DNA of 40,276 bases from a virus. The stretch lies in IMG/VR virus record IMGVR_UViG_3300035698_016272, positions 1 to 40,276 of that record; one strand, given 5' to 3'. The notes under the pieces are model-generated. The model was not told the origin of the DNA. It ran no database searches and was given only the letters and a program-made list of their open reading frames with translations. The translations under genes were made by a program, and so were the position numbers. Every line of letters begins with the position of its first letter. The stretch's first letter is position 1. Shown piece after piece: positions 8,322 to 15,446 of the stretch.

Positions 8322-8651
8322 CTACGCTGCGGACACGGTCACCACGCCGTTCTTTACAGTCACATCGAAAAATGCGCCGGTGTCCGTGTCCTCGAATCTC
8401 ATCGCGGCCACGGTGGGCGGGTTGACGCCATCGAACAGCAACCATGCTCGACCCGACGCGCCTCCGTAGTTGTAGGCCAGCTCACCCAGTGCCAAGTAGC
8501 CGAGCGTCAGCTGGCCTTGGATGATGCTGTTGACCTTGGTGATCACGGTGTTGAGGTCGGCCACAAGCCCAGCGGGGTCCGAGAGGTAACTTGAACCCCA
8601 GAACTTTGTGGTGAGAATGGATTTGAGTACCTTCGTGTCTGAGATGGCCAT
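8322..8651 (-). CDS. small unknown protein, first gene of the glycan operon
   Basis: A 109-residue protein starting MAISDTKVLKSILTTKFWG. The N-terminal half is predicted helical and the C-terminal part (AAMRFEDTDTGAFFDVTVKN) looks beta-stranded, as in short virion appendage proteins. There is no signal peptide or membrane span. GGAGG lies 9 bases before the ATG. A 91-base gap separates it from the fused glycosyltransferase gene. It shares start context with the last gene of the operon. It may be a small structural protein and a possible glycan acceptor, but no family is recognised. Confidence 0.6.
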   Translation of the reverse strand: MAISDTKVLKSILTTKFWGSSYLSDPAGLVADLNTVITKVNSIIQGQLTLGYLALGELAYNYGGASGRAWLLFDGVNPPTVAAMRFEDTDTGAFFDVTVKNGVVTVSAA

Positions 8652-8718
8652 GCGCCTGTGCCTCCAATGGATGTGGTTGTAACGCTTGCGTAAGCAGCCT
8701 AGCACAAACGCACGGAGC

Positions 8719-8748
8719 TTGACACATGAAACCAATTGGTATCAGTAT
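8719..8748 (+). promoter_or_regulatory. candidate promoter of the XRE regulator, possibly leaderless
   Basis: TTGACA (8719-8724) is a perfect sigma70 -35 box. With an 18-base spacer the -10 box would be CAGTAT (8743-8748), which matches only 3 of 6. The predicted transcription start, 7 bases after it, coincides with the A of the ATG at 8755. No Shine-Dalgarno site precedes that ATG. This arrangement would resemble the leaderless cI transcript of lambda. Confidence 0.4.
8731..8740. promoter_or_regulatory. palindromic candidate operator ACCAATTGGT
   Basis: A perfect 10-base palindrome in the spacer of the candidate promoter, directly upstream of an HTH regulator gene. This position would suit autoregulation. 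It is a single copy, so binding is inferred. Confidence 0.35.
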
Positions 8749-8754
8749 GCATGC

Positions 8755-9201
8755 ATGAGCCTTGATCAAAAACTACTGGGACTACGCCGTGATGCAAGCA
8801 TGTCTTGTCGGCAGGTCTCTGCTGCATTGGAACCATTAGGTATCCAGGTGTCGGGCGCGTACGTGAGCGCAGTGGAACATGGAAATAAAGTTCCAACGCT
8901 CCGTGTGCTTTTGGCGCTTCTTGCTGTATTTGAGCAGCTGCCTACATCATGGGATGTTCTGTCTTGGCTGCAGGCGCGGTCGCCACTACCAGGTGTAGGG
9001 CACTTAAATGATGCTGAGCTGTCCGCATTGGGTGCTGCGCTCTGGCTTATCGTCACAGGCCGCGGAGCATGTCTGTGCGAGCTTGCGCAGCATGCCAGTG
9101 CCGGATGTTTGCAGTCAGCATGTGCTAGCGCGCGGCCGGCTTCCAGCAGTGTTGCGGGACTAAATGCTACTGTGGGGCCGCGGTGCCCTGGTCGGTCGTG
9201 A
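8755..9201 (+). CDS. XRE-family HTH transcriptional regulator
   Basis: A 148-residue protein with an N-terminal Cro/C1-type helix-turn-helix. Residues 1-60 contain LGLRRDASMSCRQVSAAL, then SGAYVSAVEHGNKVPTLRVL, where the recognition-helix and following turn pattern (S-x-x-E-x-G-x-x-x-P-x-x-x-x-L) is that of XRE proteins. The C-terminal half is Ala/Cys-rich with no recognised dimerisation or autoprotease domain, so it does not look like a full lambda-type repressor. The frame extends upstream to 8686, but the ATG at 8755 fits the HTH N-terminus. It is the only recognised regulator in the window. It stands between the divergent glycan operon and the late operon and may control one of them; the palindromes before it suggest autoregulation. 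Confidence 0.72.
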   Translation: MSLDQKLLGLRRDASMSCRQVSAALEPLGIQVSGAYVSAVEHGNKVPTLRVLLALLAVFEQLPTSWDVLSWLQARSPLPGVGHLNDAELSALGAALWLIVTGRGACLCELAQHASAGCLQSACASARPASSSVAGLNATVGPRCPGRS

Positions 9202-9433
9202 TCCGGTGCGGGCTGCGCACGGGTGTGTACGCACATGTGTGTGCACGTGCAGACACCAATGCTGCCACGCGGATCAGTGTACTGGTCGCTGGCCGCGCAC
9301 CCGGAAACTGCTCAGCAGCCAGCTTTGTCATGGCGCAGTGTTGCTGCATATCATCTTCCGTGATGCGCAACTTGTCTATCCAATGCCGAAGAATCTCGCC
9401 CACGCGTTTACGTCTGTTAGTATCATTCGTCAT
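9167..9433 (-). CDS. small unknown protein, divergent from portal
   Basis: An 88-residue basic protein starting MTNDTNRRKRVGEILRHWID, followed by DKLRITEDDMQQH, a helical, regulator-like N-terminus. The C-terminal third is low-complexity (Ala, Thr, Arg). It overlaps the 3' end of the XRE gene by 35 bases in convergent orientation, and its start codon is only 17 bases from the portal start codon on the other strand. No clear Shine-Dalgarno site is visible. The frame is open up to 9562, inside the portal gene, but that extension lacks protein character. It could be a small DNA-binding protein acting with the XRE protein; no family is recognised. Confidence 0.45.
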   Translation of the reverse strand: MTNDTNRRKRVGEILRHWIDKLRITEDDMQQHCAMTKLAAEQFPGARPATSTLIRVAALVSARAHTCAYTPVRSPHRITTDQGTAAPQ

Positions 9434-9450
9434 AGGGTAAGGTGTAGCAC

Positions 9451-11364
9451 ATGAAGGCAAACAAAAGCAATACGTGTGGGGCTGCGGATGCGGTAAAGGT
9501 TGGGACAGCTGGCGATGGCAGTTTGCCAGCCGCAACTGCTGGTGGCGATAGCTCGAAGCCACAAGGGATGTTAAGCATCCAAGTCTCGACGCCGGGGTCC
9601 AATCGGGAGTCCACTGGGCAGCTGGATCATAATGGTATCTGGCCCGGTGATATAGTACAGAACCTTACAGGCGGCAGCTATCTGGTTCCACCGGAGTCCC
9701 ATCATAATGGTTACAGCTTGGCCAAACTCGGGCCCAATCTGGGACCTGTGCTGGATGCGATCACAGCCAACGTCTATGGTGCGGGGTACAAGCTTGTCCC
9801 GGTGTTTGATGATCTTGAGACGCCCGCGGGGCTAGAACGCGTCCGCGGCATTTTGGACTATGAGCGTAGTCTTGATGCGGGATACGACCCGTTGGACGCT
9901 GATGCTCCTGAACTGCCGCAGGTGACGGACGTAGAAGTAGCCAATCAAGTCACAGCTATCAAGCGGCGCATGGCAATGGAATCCGTTGCGTTGCTGTCCT
10001 GGCTGGATCGCTGCGGCTTGGAAGACGGCCTGCAGGCACTCAACGTTCTCAAGGGGCAGGACAAGGAGATCACAGGTACTGGGTACTTAGAAGTCCTTCG
10101 AGATTCTGCAGGTGCACCGTCCAAGCTCGTGTGGGCCCCGGCCTGGAGCATCCGACCCGAGGCGCAGATGCATGGGGAAATCGAGGTGACAGTGGAAGAG
10201 CCCGTCACGCCATTGACGTGGGAATTTGTCACCATGCCACGGCGTATGCGTGGGTACATACAGTTGGCTGAAGGCGGCAGAAATGTTGTGGCGTACTACA
10301 AGGAATACGGCGATCCTCGTATTCGGAGTCGGTACACGGGGAGGTACTACGCTGGGACCGACACGGGCCTGAAGTCGCTACAAACCGATAAGGCAGAAGT
10401 CGAGGCATTCAAATCCCGACACTCTGGTGTCGAGCCGGCTGTGCCGCTGGCCGCGACAGAAATCTTGGCGTTCAAGTTGCCGTACTCGGGCTCCCGTGCA
10501 TACGGTAAGCCGTCTTGGTCTGGTGTGTATCCTATAGAGGCCGGCGCGCGAGAATTGTCTGAGGAAAACCGACTGGTCATCACAGACCAGAAGGTTCCGC
10601 AAGGACTGTTGTTCGTTTGGGGTCTTCGTGTATCCCCGGAGCAGATCGGGAAGGTCGAGCAAGCTATGAATGCAGGGGGTGATGGCGCGCGAGGGATCAA
10701 AATCATTTCCGGTGCGCTTGCGTCCCGTGCGCAGTCCGGGGCGGGCGTCAATGCCAAGTTTGAGTTTGTGCCCTTGAAGGATGCGCAACACAATGACATG
10801 CTGGGCGTCAAGATGTTGCAGTATGGGAGCCAGGCAACACGTGGGGCCTACCGGATCCCTGCAGTGTCCGTGGGCCAGCCGGACGGGGCGGATGAGGGCG
10901 TGGCTAAGGTTATGCTGCGTCTGGCCGAGGACCAGGTGTACGCACCCCGTCGTGATTTGGAAGACGAAGTGTTCAACAGACACATCTTGCCTGACTTGGG
11001 TATCCGCTTGTGGCGGTACAAATCTTGTTCCCGAGCACCCAAGGACCCAGAAATGGTGGCCAAGATCCTGCAGACATTGAGCACAGCTGCAGCTATCTCA
11101 CCCCAGGATGCACGGGCCATTGCAGAAGATATCTTCAATCGGAAGCTGACGTCGGCCTCGGGTTGGTGGAACACGCTCCCCAAGGGGCTGATCGTGCCGC
11201 TGTTGCAGACCAACAATCAATTGACGGCTGCGGCGCTTCTTGCAGATGAAGCGGGCGGTGCCAATCTTCTGCAGGACATGCTACGCGCAGATGCAGCCCG
11301 AGAGCTAGCTGGCGCCGGGGCCATGCCGGATGCAGGCACGGAGGCTAAAGATGGGCAGGACTGA
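9451..11364 (+). CDS. phage portal protein (PBSX-like family)
   Basis: A 637-residue portal protein. Twelve copies form the ring at one capsid vertex through which DNA enters and leaves, and to which the neck attaches. The first 45 residues are low-complexity and probably disordered. The body shows the family pattern: LDRCGLEDGLQALNVLKGQD, then TGYLEVLRD, the region LPYSGSRAYGKPSWSGVYPI from about residue 346, and NRLVITDQKVPQGLLFVWG. This corresponds to the Y-x-G-x-P-x-W and iP-x-x-L-L regions of PBSX-type portals. AAGGTG lies about 7 bases before the ATG. It opens the late operon and is followed by a zinc-ribbon gene and the XkdF-like protease. No terminase gene precedes it, which is unusual. 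Confidence 0.87.
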   Translation: MKANKSNTCGAADAVKVGTAGDGSLPAATAGGDSSKPQGMLSIQVSTPGSNRESTGQLDHNGIWPGDIVQNLTGGSYLVPPESHHNGYSLAKLGPNLGPVLDAITANVYGAGYKLVPVFDDLETPAGLERVRGILDYERSLDAGYDPLDADAPELPQVTDVEVANQVTAIKRRMAMESVALLSWLDRCGLEDGLQALNVLKGQDKEITGTGYLEVLRDSAGAPSKLVWAPAWSIRPEAQMHGEIEVTVEEPVTPLTWEFVTMPRRMRGYIQLAEGGRNVVAYYKEYGDPRIRSRYTGRYYAGTDTGLKSLQTDKAEVEAFKSRHSGVEPAVPLAATEILAFKLPYSGSRAYGKPSWSGVYPIEAGARELSEENRLVITDQKVPQGLLFVWGLRVSPEQIGKVEQAMNAGGDGARGIKIISGALASRAQSGAGVNAKFEFVPLKDAQHNDMLGVKMLQYGSQATRGAYRIPAVSVGQPDGADEGVAKVMLRLAEDQVYAPRRDLEDEVFNRHILPDLGIRLWRYKSCSRAPKDPEMVAKILQTLSTAAAISPQDARAIAEDIFNRKLTSASGWWNTLPKGLIVPLLQTNNQLTAAALLADEAGGANLLQDMLRADAARELAGAGAMPDAGTEAKDGQD

Positions 11365-11692
11365 TGAAGTGAAAACTCAGGCCGCGTTGGCGCTGGCTGA
11401 TGCAGGCAAGGCCCGGTGCACAGCGTGCTCTCGGGTTTACCCGATAACTGAGGTGCTGGCTGTATTCTGGGGTGGGGCGCCCATCTACGTCATCTGCGCA
11501 TCATGCTTGCCGGCTACGCCCGTGGTGATCAAGCAGACGGAGACCGGAGCGTGGGTCGGGCCGCTCAATAAACTGCAACGTGCTCCCGATCTTATGGTGG
11601 CGCGCAACATGCAGGACGCTGTACATGGTGCTGGCGGGCAGAGTGCACTTGGGGAGAAACATTCGATGGACTTCGGTCCGGCGGAATCATAG
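11351..11692 (+). CDS. small zinc-ribbon protein between portal and protease
   Basis: A 113-residue protein whose ATG lies inside the portal gene end (14-base overlap), with GGAGG 7 bases upstream. Residues 20-50 contain two Cys pairs, CTAC and CASC, spaced about 25 residues apart with a hydrophobic VFWGGAPIYVI stretch between them, which looks like a rubredoxin-like or zinc-ribbon knuckle pair. The rest is unremarkable. A metal-binding protein in this position is not part of the usual head module; it may help portal or procapsid assembly, but no family is recognised. Confidence 0.62.
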   Translation: MGRTDEVKTQAALALADAGKARCTACSRVYPITEVLAVFWGGAPIYVICASCLPATPVVIKQTETGAWVGPLNKLQRAPDLMVARNMQDAVHGAGGQSALGEKHSMDFGPAES

Positions 11693-11704
11693 AAGGAGAT
11701 GACG

Positions 11705-12223
11705 ATGGGCCTGGTAACCGGAGCAACGTTTTCACTTGGGGTACATGAAGTCCAGTGGGTGCCTGACGATTTGCCGGCGGATGTCGCACGGGATATCATG
11801 GACGATCTGAGCTACAACCCGAAGTTGCTGGGGAAATACTACCAGCGCATGCAGCACGCGGTGTGGGCATCATTGGTCCATCCCGACACCCGGCCGTTCA
11901 CGTTGACACGGGCAATCTTGCTGGAACGGATTCGGCAAGCGCACTTGGTGCTTCGAGAACTCCGTGCGATGGTGGTAGACGAGCTGCCCATGTACACGCT
12001 GACCAAGGCGCTAGACAGTCTTGAAGCGCACTACATTGACGTGCTTCAGCAGAACCGACGTGGGGAGGACGTGATCCTGGGCTTCTCTGGGAGCACAAGC
12101 GCCTGGGGCCGCAAGGGGACGGAACAGACAGCGGTCTTGGACCGTGACACACTGGAGGACCGTGATGAAGCGAAAGGCGTTGCTGACTTCGAAGTCGATG
12201 AGCTACTGGCTGAACTGGATTAA
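11705..12223 (+). CDS. unknown head-module protein
   Basis: A 172-residue acidic, largely helical protein with no membrane segment. The middle (about residues 45-130) is rich in Leu, Arg and Glu helices, and the C-terminus is acidic (DFEVDELLAELD). I start it at the ATG at 11705 because AAGGAG at 11693-11698 then has a 6-base spacer; the ATG at 11699 would touch the ribosome site. It overlaps the protease gene by 59 bases, so the two are probably translationally coupled. Position between portal and protease suggests a capsid assembly factor. No family is recognised. Confidence 0.6.
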   Translation: MGLVTGATFSLGVHEVQWVPDDLPADVARDIMDDLSYNPKLLGKYYQRMQHAVWASLVHPDTRPFTLTRAILLERIRQAHLVLRELRAMVVDELPMYTLTKALDSLEAHYIDVLQQNRRGEDVILGFSGSTSAWGRKGTEQTAVLDRDTLEDRDEAKGVADFEVDELLAELD

Positions 12224-13289
12224 GAGCGAGGATGACTGGATCCGAGTAAAGGACGATGTGTCCTGGATGGACTGCGGCCCGGTCCTACAGCTCCATCGAG
12301 AGTTTCATGCTCGCTTCGGCGCACGCACGGATGTCCCGGATGGGCTCCTTGAACTGGAGCGAATGTTCACAATCCGTCTCAATCAACTGGGCATGCCGCA
12401 CCGTCATAATGATGCCATGTACGCGACGTCTGGAGTGGAAGCGCATAGCATTGATGGCCCGGCATCGCTTCGGGAGGTGGAAGGGTATGTCTGCCCGGGG
12501 GGCGGGATCATCTTGGATTCCCAGGCAGTGTCGCTGGTACAGGATGTAGCGAATCCACGGGCACCTGTGTACCTGGCAGCAAGCCCGGATGCACAGCGAG
12601 CGTACCCAGGCATTCTGAAGGCATTGAATCGGCAATTGCCTCCTGGCGTGCTGCTGCGGCAGCCGCCAGCCAAAGCCGAAGCCAAGTCTGCTGGCATCGT
12701 TGCAGTGCTAGATATCTTTGAACTTGCGTTCCGGGAAGTGCAGTTCGCTGAGACTCGAACGACTACGTGGGCCAATGTCTCTGTGAAGCTGCAGGCATCT
12801 GCAGCCAAGGCGAGTCCCGTGTTTGCCTCGGGTGTGAACTTGTCCTTCCAGGTCATCAAGAATACAGATGCTTGGGCCGATGACCAGCGGATCGTGACAG
12901 GGGCTGTGCTTGTCCCTGATGTGCCGGATCTCACGACGACCAACCCAGACGGCACGCCGACAGGTGCGGAAGGGGATGTCTACAGCGCGGATGAAATCTT
13001 GAAGGCTATGTACTGGTGGAGCGAGAACTCTGGGAAGTTCGAGTACCACCATGGGGAGTACGGTGGGGTCGAGCTGACCACAGACGACGTTGTGCTTTTG
13101 GAGAACTGGCAGAAGCGCGGGACGGGCACGGTGGGCGACCAAGAAATTCCCGAGGGCACCTGGATGAAGACTGTACGAGTTCTCAATGACAATCTGTGGC
13201 GTGACATCCGGTCTGGTGCAATCCGGTCTTGGAGCGTCGGGCTGCGGACCATGGCAGAACTTGAAGCGGTTGAGGTCCCGATCGCGTAG
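12165..13289 (+). CDS. XkdF-like prohead serine protease
   Basis: A 374-residue protein whose C-terminal half matches the XkdF-type phage protease family (Peptidase_S78_2). Such enzymes cleave scaffold and capsid proteins during prohead maturation. The order is TGAVLVPDVPDL, YSADEILKAMYWW, then YHHGEYGG with His295/His296 as catalytic candidates, IPEGTWMKTVRVLNDNLW, and SGAIRSWSVGLR with Ser357 as the likely nucleophile. The N-terminal 190 residues are not recognised; they may be a portal-interacting or regulatory part. GGAGG lies 6 bases before the ATG at 12165, which I prefer over the in-frame GTG at 12144. The scaffold-like and capsid genes follow directly, as expected. Confidence 0.8.
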   Translation: MKRKALLTSKSMSYWLNWIKSEDDWIRVKDDVSWMDCGPVLQLHREFHARFGARTDVPDGLLELERMFTIRLNQLGMPHRHNDAMYATSGVEAHSIDGPASLREVEGYVCPGGGIILDSQAVSLVQDVANPRAPVYLAASPDAQRAYPGILKALNRQLPPGVLLRQPPAKAEAKSAGIVAVLDIFELAFREVQFAETRTTTWANVSVKLQASAAKASPVFASGVNLSFQVIKNTDAWADDQRIVTGAVLVPDVPDLTTTNPDGTPTGAEGDVYSADEILKAMYWWSENSGKFEYHHGEYGGVELTTDDVVLLENWQKRGTGTVGDQEIPEGTWMKTVRVLNDNLWRDIRSGAIRSWSVGLRTMAELEAVEVPIA

Positions 13290-13317
13290 CAGTTCCCGAA
13301 AATAAACATTTGGTGCT

Positions 13318-13351
13318 CAGATCCTAATCATGCAGTATGGGTAGTGATCTG
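13318..13351. promoter_or_regulatory. inverted repeat before the scaffold gene
   Basis: CAGATC (13318-13323) and GATCTG (13346-13351) form a 6-base inverted repeat enclosing a nested CAT/ATG pair. It lies in the 75-base, AT-richer gap between protease and scaffold genes and could be an mRNA hairpin or operator. It is not followed by a T run. Confidence 0.25.
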
Positions 13352-13364
13352 TAGGGAATTTCAC

Positions 13365-14306
13365 ATGCAGCTTGCGAAGAAACGAAAGGGCGTGAAGGCC
13401 AATACCGTAACACGGATTTACCGTAGGTTGACAGACCTGCGGCCTTACGCAGATGCGTTTGTTACGTACGGGGCAAATGATCGGCCGTTTGCTGCTATCA
13501 AGACCGCTGGAGGTAGGGCGATGATCCTGGAACAACTCAAGTCGCTGGGAGCGGACCTGCTCGTTATCATCAAGGCACACGAAGTCGGTGCACCGGATGA
13601 CGCAGCTGCAGCGCAGATGGAGCAGCAGACGGCGAGGATCGGTTCGGATCTGATGGAGCTTGTGGGCTTCACACAGGCGCCCGAGGGCTCTGTGTCTTCC
13701 GGTGCACTGAAGGTCCTCGACGCTTGTGCTGAGTCGCTTCGTCAGCTCGGCGTACGTGCTACGAGTGTGGATGCATCGCTGGCCGATGGCATTGACGACG
13801 TACTGAGCACCATGAAGGGCCTGCAGGATGTGTTTAAACAGTACGAAGCCGTGCCCGATGGGGAGGCTGCCCCGGCAGCCGTGCCGGAGCCTGCCGTGGC
13901 TGCTGCACCTTCAGCCGTGCCGGAGCCCACTGCCGTCCCGGCAGCCGTGCCGGAGCTTGTACCCGCATCTGGTGCTGCACCAGTCGCTGCCCCGGCAGCC
14001 GTGCCGGAGCCCGTTGCCGCGGCCGTACCCGAAGCGCCGGCTGCTAGCGCGGACGCCGTGACGCAGAAAGACCTGGCAAACTTCCAGGTCACGCTGCTGG
14101 CATCGGTTCGGGATATGGTAGCAGCGCAGACACCAGCTGTGGCACAGAAGTCTGCCGTGCGGCGTCTGATCCCCACCACGCAGAGGCCGCCGATGCCCGA
14201 GGTCCAGAAGGCCGCGCCGGATGCTGATGACACGGTGCTGCACATGGACATGAGCACCGACCCGGATTTCGAGAAGATGCGGACCATGAAGATCCCCGGC
14301 GCGTAA
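13365..14306 (+). CDS. scaffold-like capsid assembly protein with Ala/Pro/Val linker
   Basis: A 313-residue protein directly before the major capsid gene. Residues 1-165 are basic and then helical (MQLAKKRKGVKANTVTRIYR at the start). About residues 168-228 form an Ala/Pro/Val/Glu linker with repeated AVPEP units, and residues 235-313 form a second helical block ending MDMSTDPDFEKMRTMKIPGA. Position after the protease, helical content and a flexible linker fit a scaffolding protein or protease substrate. I use the ATG at 13365; an in-frame GTG at 13344 lacks a ribosome site. No specific family is recognised. Confidence 0.62.
   Translation: MQLAKKRKGVKANTVTRIYRRLTDLRPYADAFVTYGANDRPFAAIKTAGGRAMILEQLKSLGADLLVIIKAHEVGAPDDAAAAQMEQQTARIGSDLMELVGFTQAPEGSVSSGALKVLDACAESLRQLGVRATSVDASLADGIDDVLSTMKGLQDVFKQYEAVPDGEAAPAAVPEPAVAAAPSAVPEPTAVPAAVPELVPASGAAPVAAPAAVPEPVAAAVPEAPAASADAVTQKDLANFQVTLLASVRDMVAAQTPAVAQKSAVRRLIPTTQRPPMPEVQKAAPDADDTVLHMDMSTDPDFEKMRTMKIPGA
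13866..14011 (+). repeat. repeats coding the AVPEP linker
   Basis: A 15-base unit CAGCCGTGCCGGAGC occurs exactly at 13876-13890, 13912-13926, 13942-13956 and 13996-14010. The copies at 13866-13891 and 13986-14011 are part of an identical 26-base stretch 120 bases apart. The encoded motif is AVPE(P/L). Exact nucleotide identity suggests recent expansion or recombination. Confidence 0.85.
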
Positions 14307-14337
14307 GCGGCCGGCCCAAGCAAGAAGGAGCAGAGCG

Positions 14338-15342
14338 ATGCTAGAAAACACGGAGCTTCAGGGCCGGCGTCCGACGTGGGCCCAGAAAGCAGACTTGCTC
14401 ACAGCGAGCATCACGACCGCAGACGGCAAGCTGCAGGCGGAGCAGCGCAAGAAGTTCATCCTGGTGCCTATCGCCAAGAGTGTGCTTCTGCCGCGTATCC
14501 AAAGCGTGACGATCACCAACGAGGACAATAAGTTCCCAGTGATGGGATCGCTCGGTGACCAGGTGTGGCATCCCGGCGTGGAGATGCAGGAGCTGCCCCA
14601 GTCCCAGCGTGTGGCCCCGACGTTTCCCAACGCGGTGGAGCTGAAGACCAACGAGTGGATCGCGCAGATCTTCTACCCCGGGTACTTCCTGAAGGCCAAC
14701 GTCGAAGGCGCGCAGTTCCAGTCCACGCTTCTGGCCTACTTGGGTCTGCACTCGAAGCGCGACATCGAGAACTACGTGCTCAACGGGGACACCAGTTCGA
14801 CCAACGATCTGCTCGGGCTGCAGGACGGCCTTCGTGCCGGCATGGTGACCAACACCTACGCAGCAGGCGGCGTGTCGATGTCCACCGCGGGCGAGACCAT
14901 CCTGCGCAACATGATGCTGCAGCTGCCTGAAGAGATCTACGACGACGTCCAGCCGGTCAACGACGGTACGGGACCGAATTCCCCGGGCTGGGCCTTCTAC
15001 ATGACGAGGCCGGTGCGGGAAGCCTGGCGTACTCGACTGCAGGCACGCGGCACGGCCCTGGGCGATGCGAACATCACCGGTCGGGCGCTGGACTACGACG
15101 GCATCCCGCTGATCCGTGTCCCGCTGATGCCTGGTACACTTGGCGTGGGTGGCAACGAGTCGCAAATCCTCTACTCGAACCTCAAGGGGTTCCTGTGGGG
15201 TGTCCACGAGGACGTGCTGCTGGAGACGGAGTACCACAAGATGACGCGGTCCTTCGGCATGGTCATGTCCATGCGTGTGGGCCAGTCTTGGGGCTACGAG
15301 CCGGCCTCCGGCGTGAAGACAACCGGGGTGCTCAATAGCTAG
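14338..15342 (+). CDS. major capsid protein
   Basis: A 334-residue protein, probably of the HK97 fold. Features seen are an N-terminal helical stretch (TWAQKADLLTASITT), a central segment GYFLKANVEGAQFQSTLLAY, then RDIENYVLNGDTSSTNDLLG, resembling the spine-helix and ENA loop of capsid proteins, and a C-terminal beta-rich portion. A strong AAGGAG is 7 bases before the ATG. Codon third positions are nearly all G or C, more so than in neighbouring genes, as expected for the most expressed virion protein. It follows the protease and scaffold genes and precedes the decoration protein gene. The identification rests on position, size and codon bias rather than on a diagnostic motif. Confidence 0.82.
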   Translation: MLENTELQGRRPTWAQKADLLTASITTADGKLQAEQRKKFILVPIAKSVLLPRIQSVTITNEDNKFPVMGSLGDQVWHPGVEMQELPQSQRVAPTFPNAVELKTNEWIAQIFYPGYFLKANVEGAQFQSTLLAYLGLHSKRDIENYVLNGDTSSTNDLLGLQDGLRAGMVTNTYAAGGVSMSTAGETILRNMMLQLPEEIYDDVQPVNDGTGPNSPGWAFYMTRPVREAWRTRLQARGTALGDANITGRALDYDGIPLIRVPLMPGTLGVGGNESQILYSNLKGFLWGVHEDVLLETEYHKMTRSFGMVMSMRVGQSWGYEPASGVKTTGVLNS

Positions 15343-15353
15343 CGACCACGGGG

Positions 15354-15378
15354 CACCTGGGCGGCTCGCGTCCAGGTG
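15354..15378 (+). other. hairpin downstream of the major capsid gene
   Basis: CACCTGG (15354-15360) pairs with CCAGGTG (15372-15378) around an 11-base loop, 12 bases after the capsid stop codon. The following TTTCCTGGCTTT is T-rich but not a proper T tract, so it may be a weak terminator or an mRNA-stabilising hairpin. Confidence 0.45.
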
Positions 15379-15414
15379 TTTCCTGGCTTTCAGCTGGTAG
15401 CTTTGTGCTCCTAC

Positions 15415-15437
15415 TGAGTTAACTCCCTGAGTAAAGG
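15415..15437 (+). promoter_or_regulatory. AGTTAACT element before the decoration gene
   Basis: Contains the palindrome GAGTTAACTC (15416-15425) followed by CCCTGAGTAAAGG, which includes the ribosome site. Similar sequences stand before the tail sheath gene (21120-21145) and the tail tube gene (23526-23548). The role is unknown; a late promoter, processing site or translation enhancer are options. Confidence 0.35.
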
Positions 15438-15446
15438 AACTGGACC

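Larger units (their letters stand above)
8652..8754. promoter_or_regulatory. divergent control region between the glycan operon and the XRE regulator
   Basis: A 103-base gap between divergent genes. It holds TTGACA at 8719-8724, a perfect 10-base palindrome ACCAATTGGT at 8731-8740, a weak -10 candidate CAGTAT at 8743-8748, a second palindrome ATGCATGCAT at 8747-8756 that runs into the regulator start codon, and an ACGC-TT-GCGT dyad further left. A promoter for the minus operon must also lie here or nearby, but I see no convincing box for it. Confidence 0.5.

Noticed and set aside
9434-9562. Upstream extension of the small minus-strand gene
   Set aside because: His/Gln/Pro-rich, antisense to the portal N-terminus; the ATG at 9433 gives a clean helical start.
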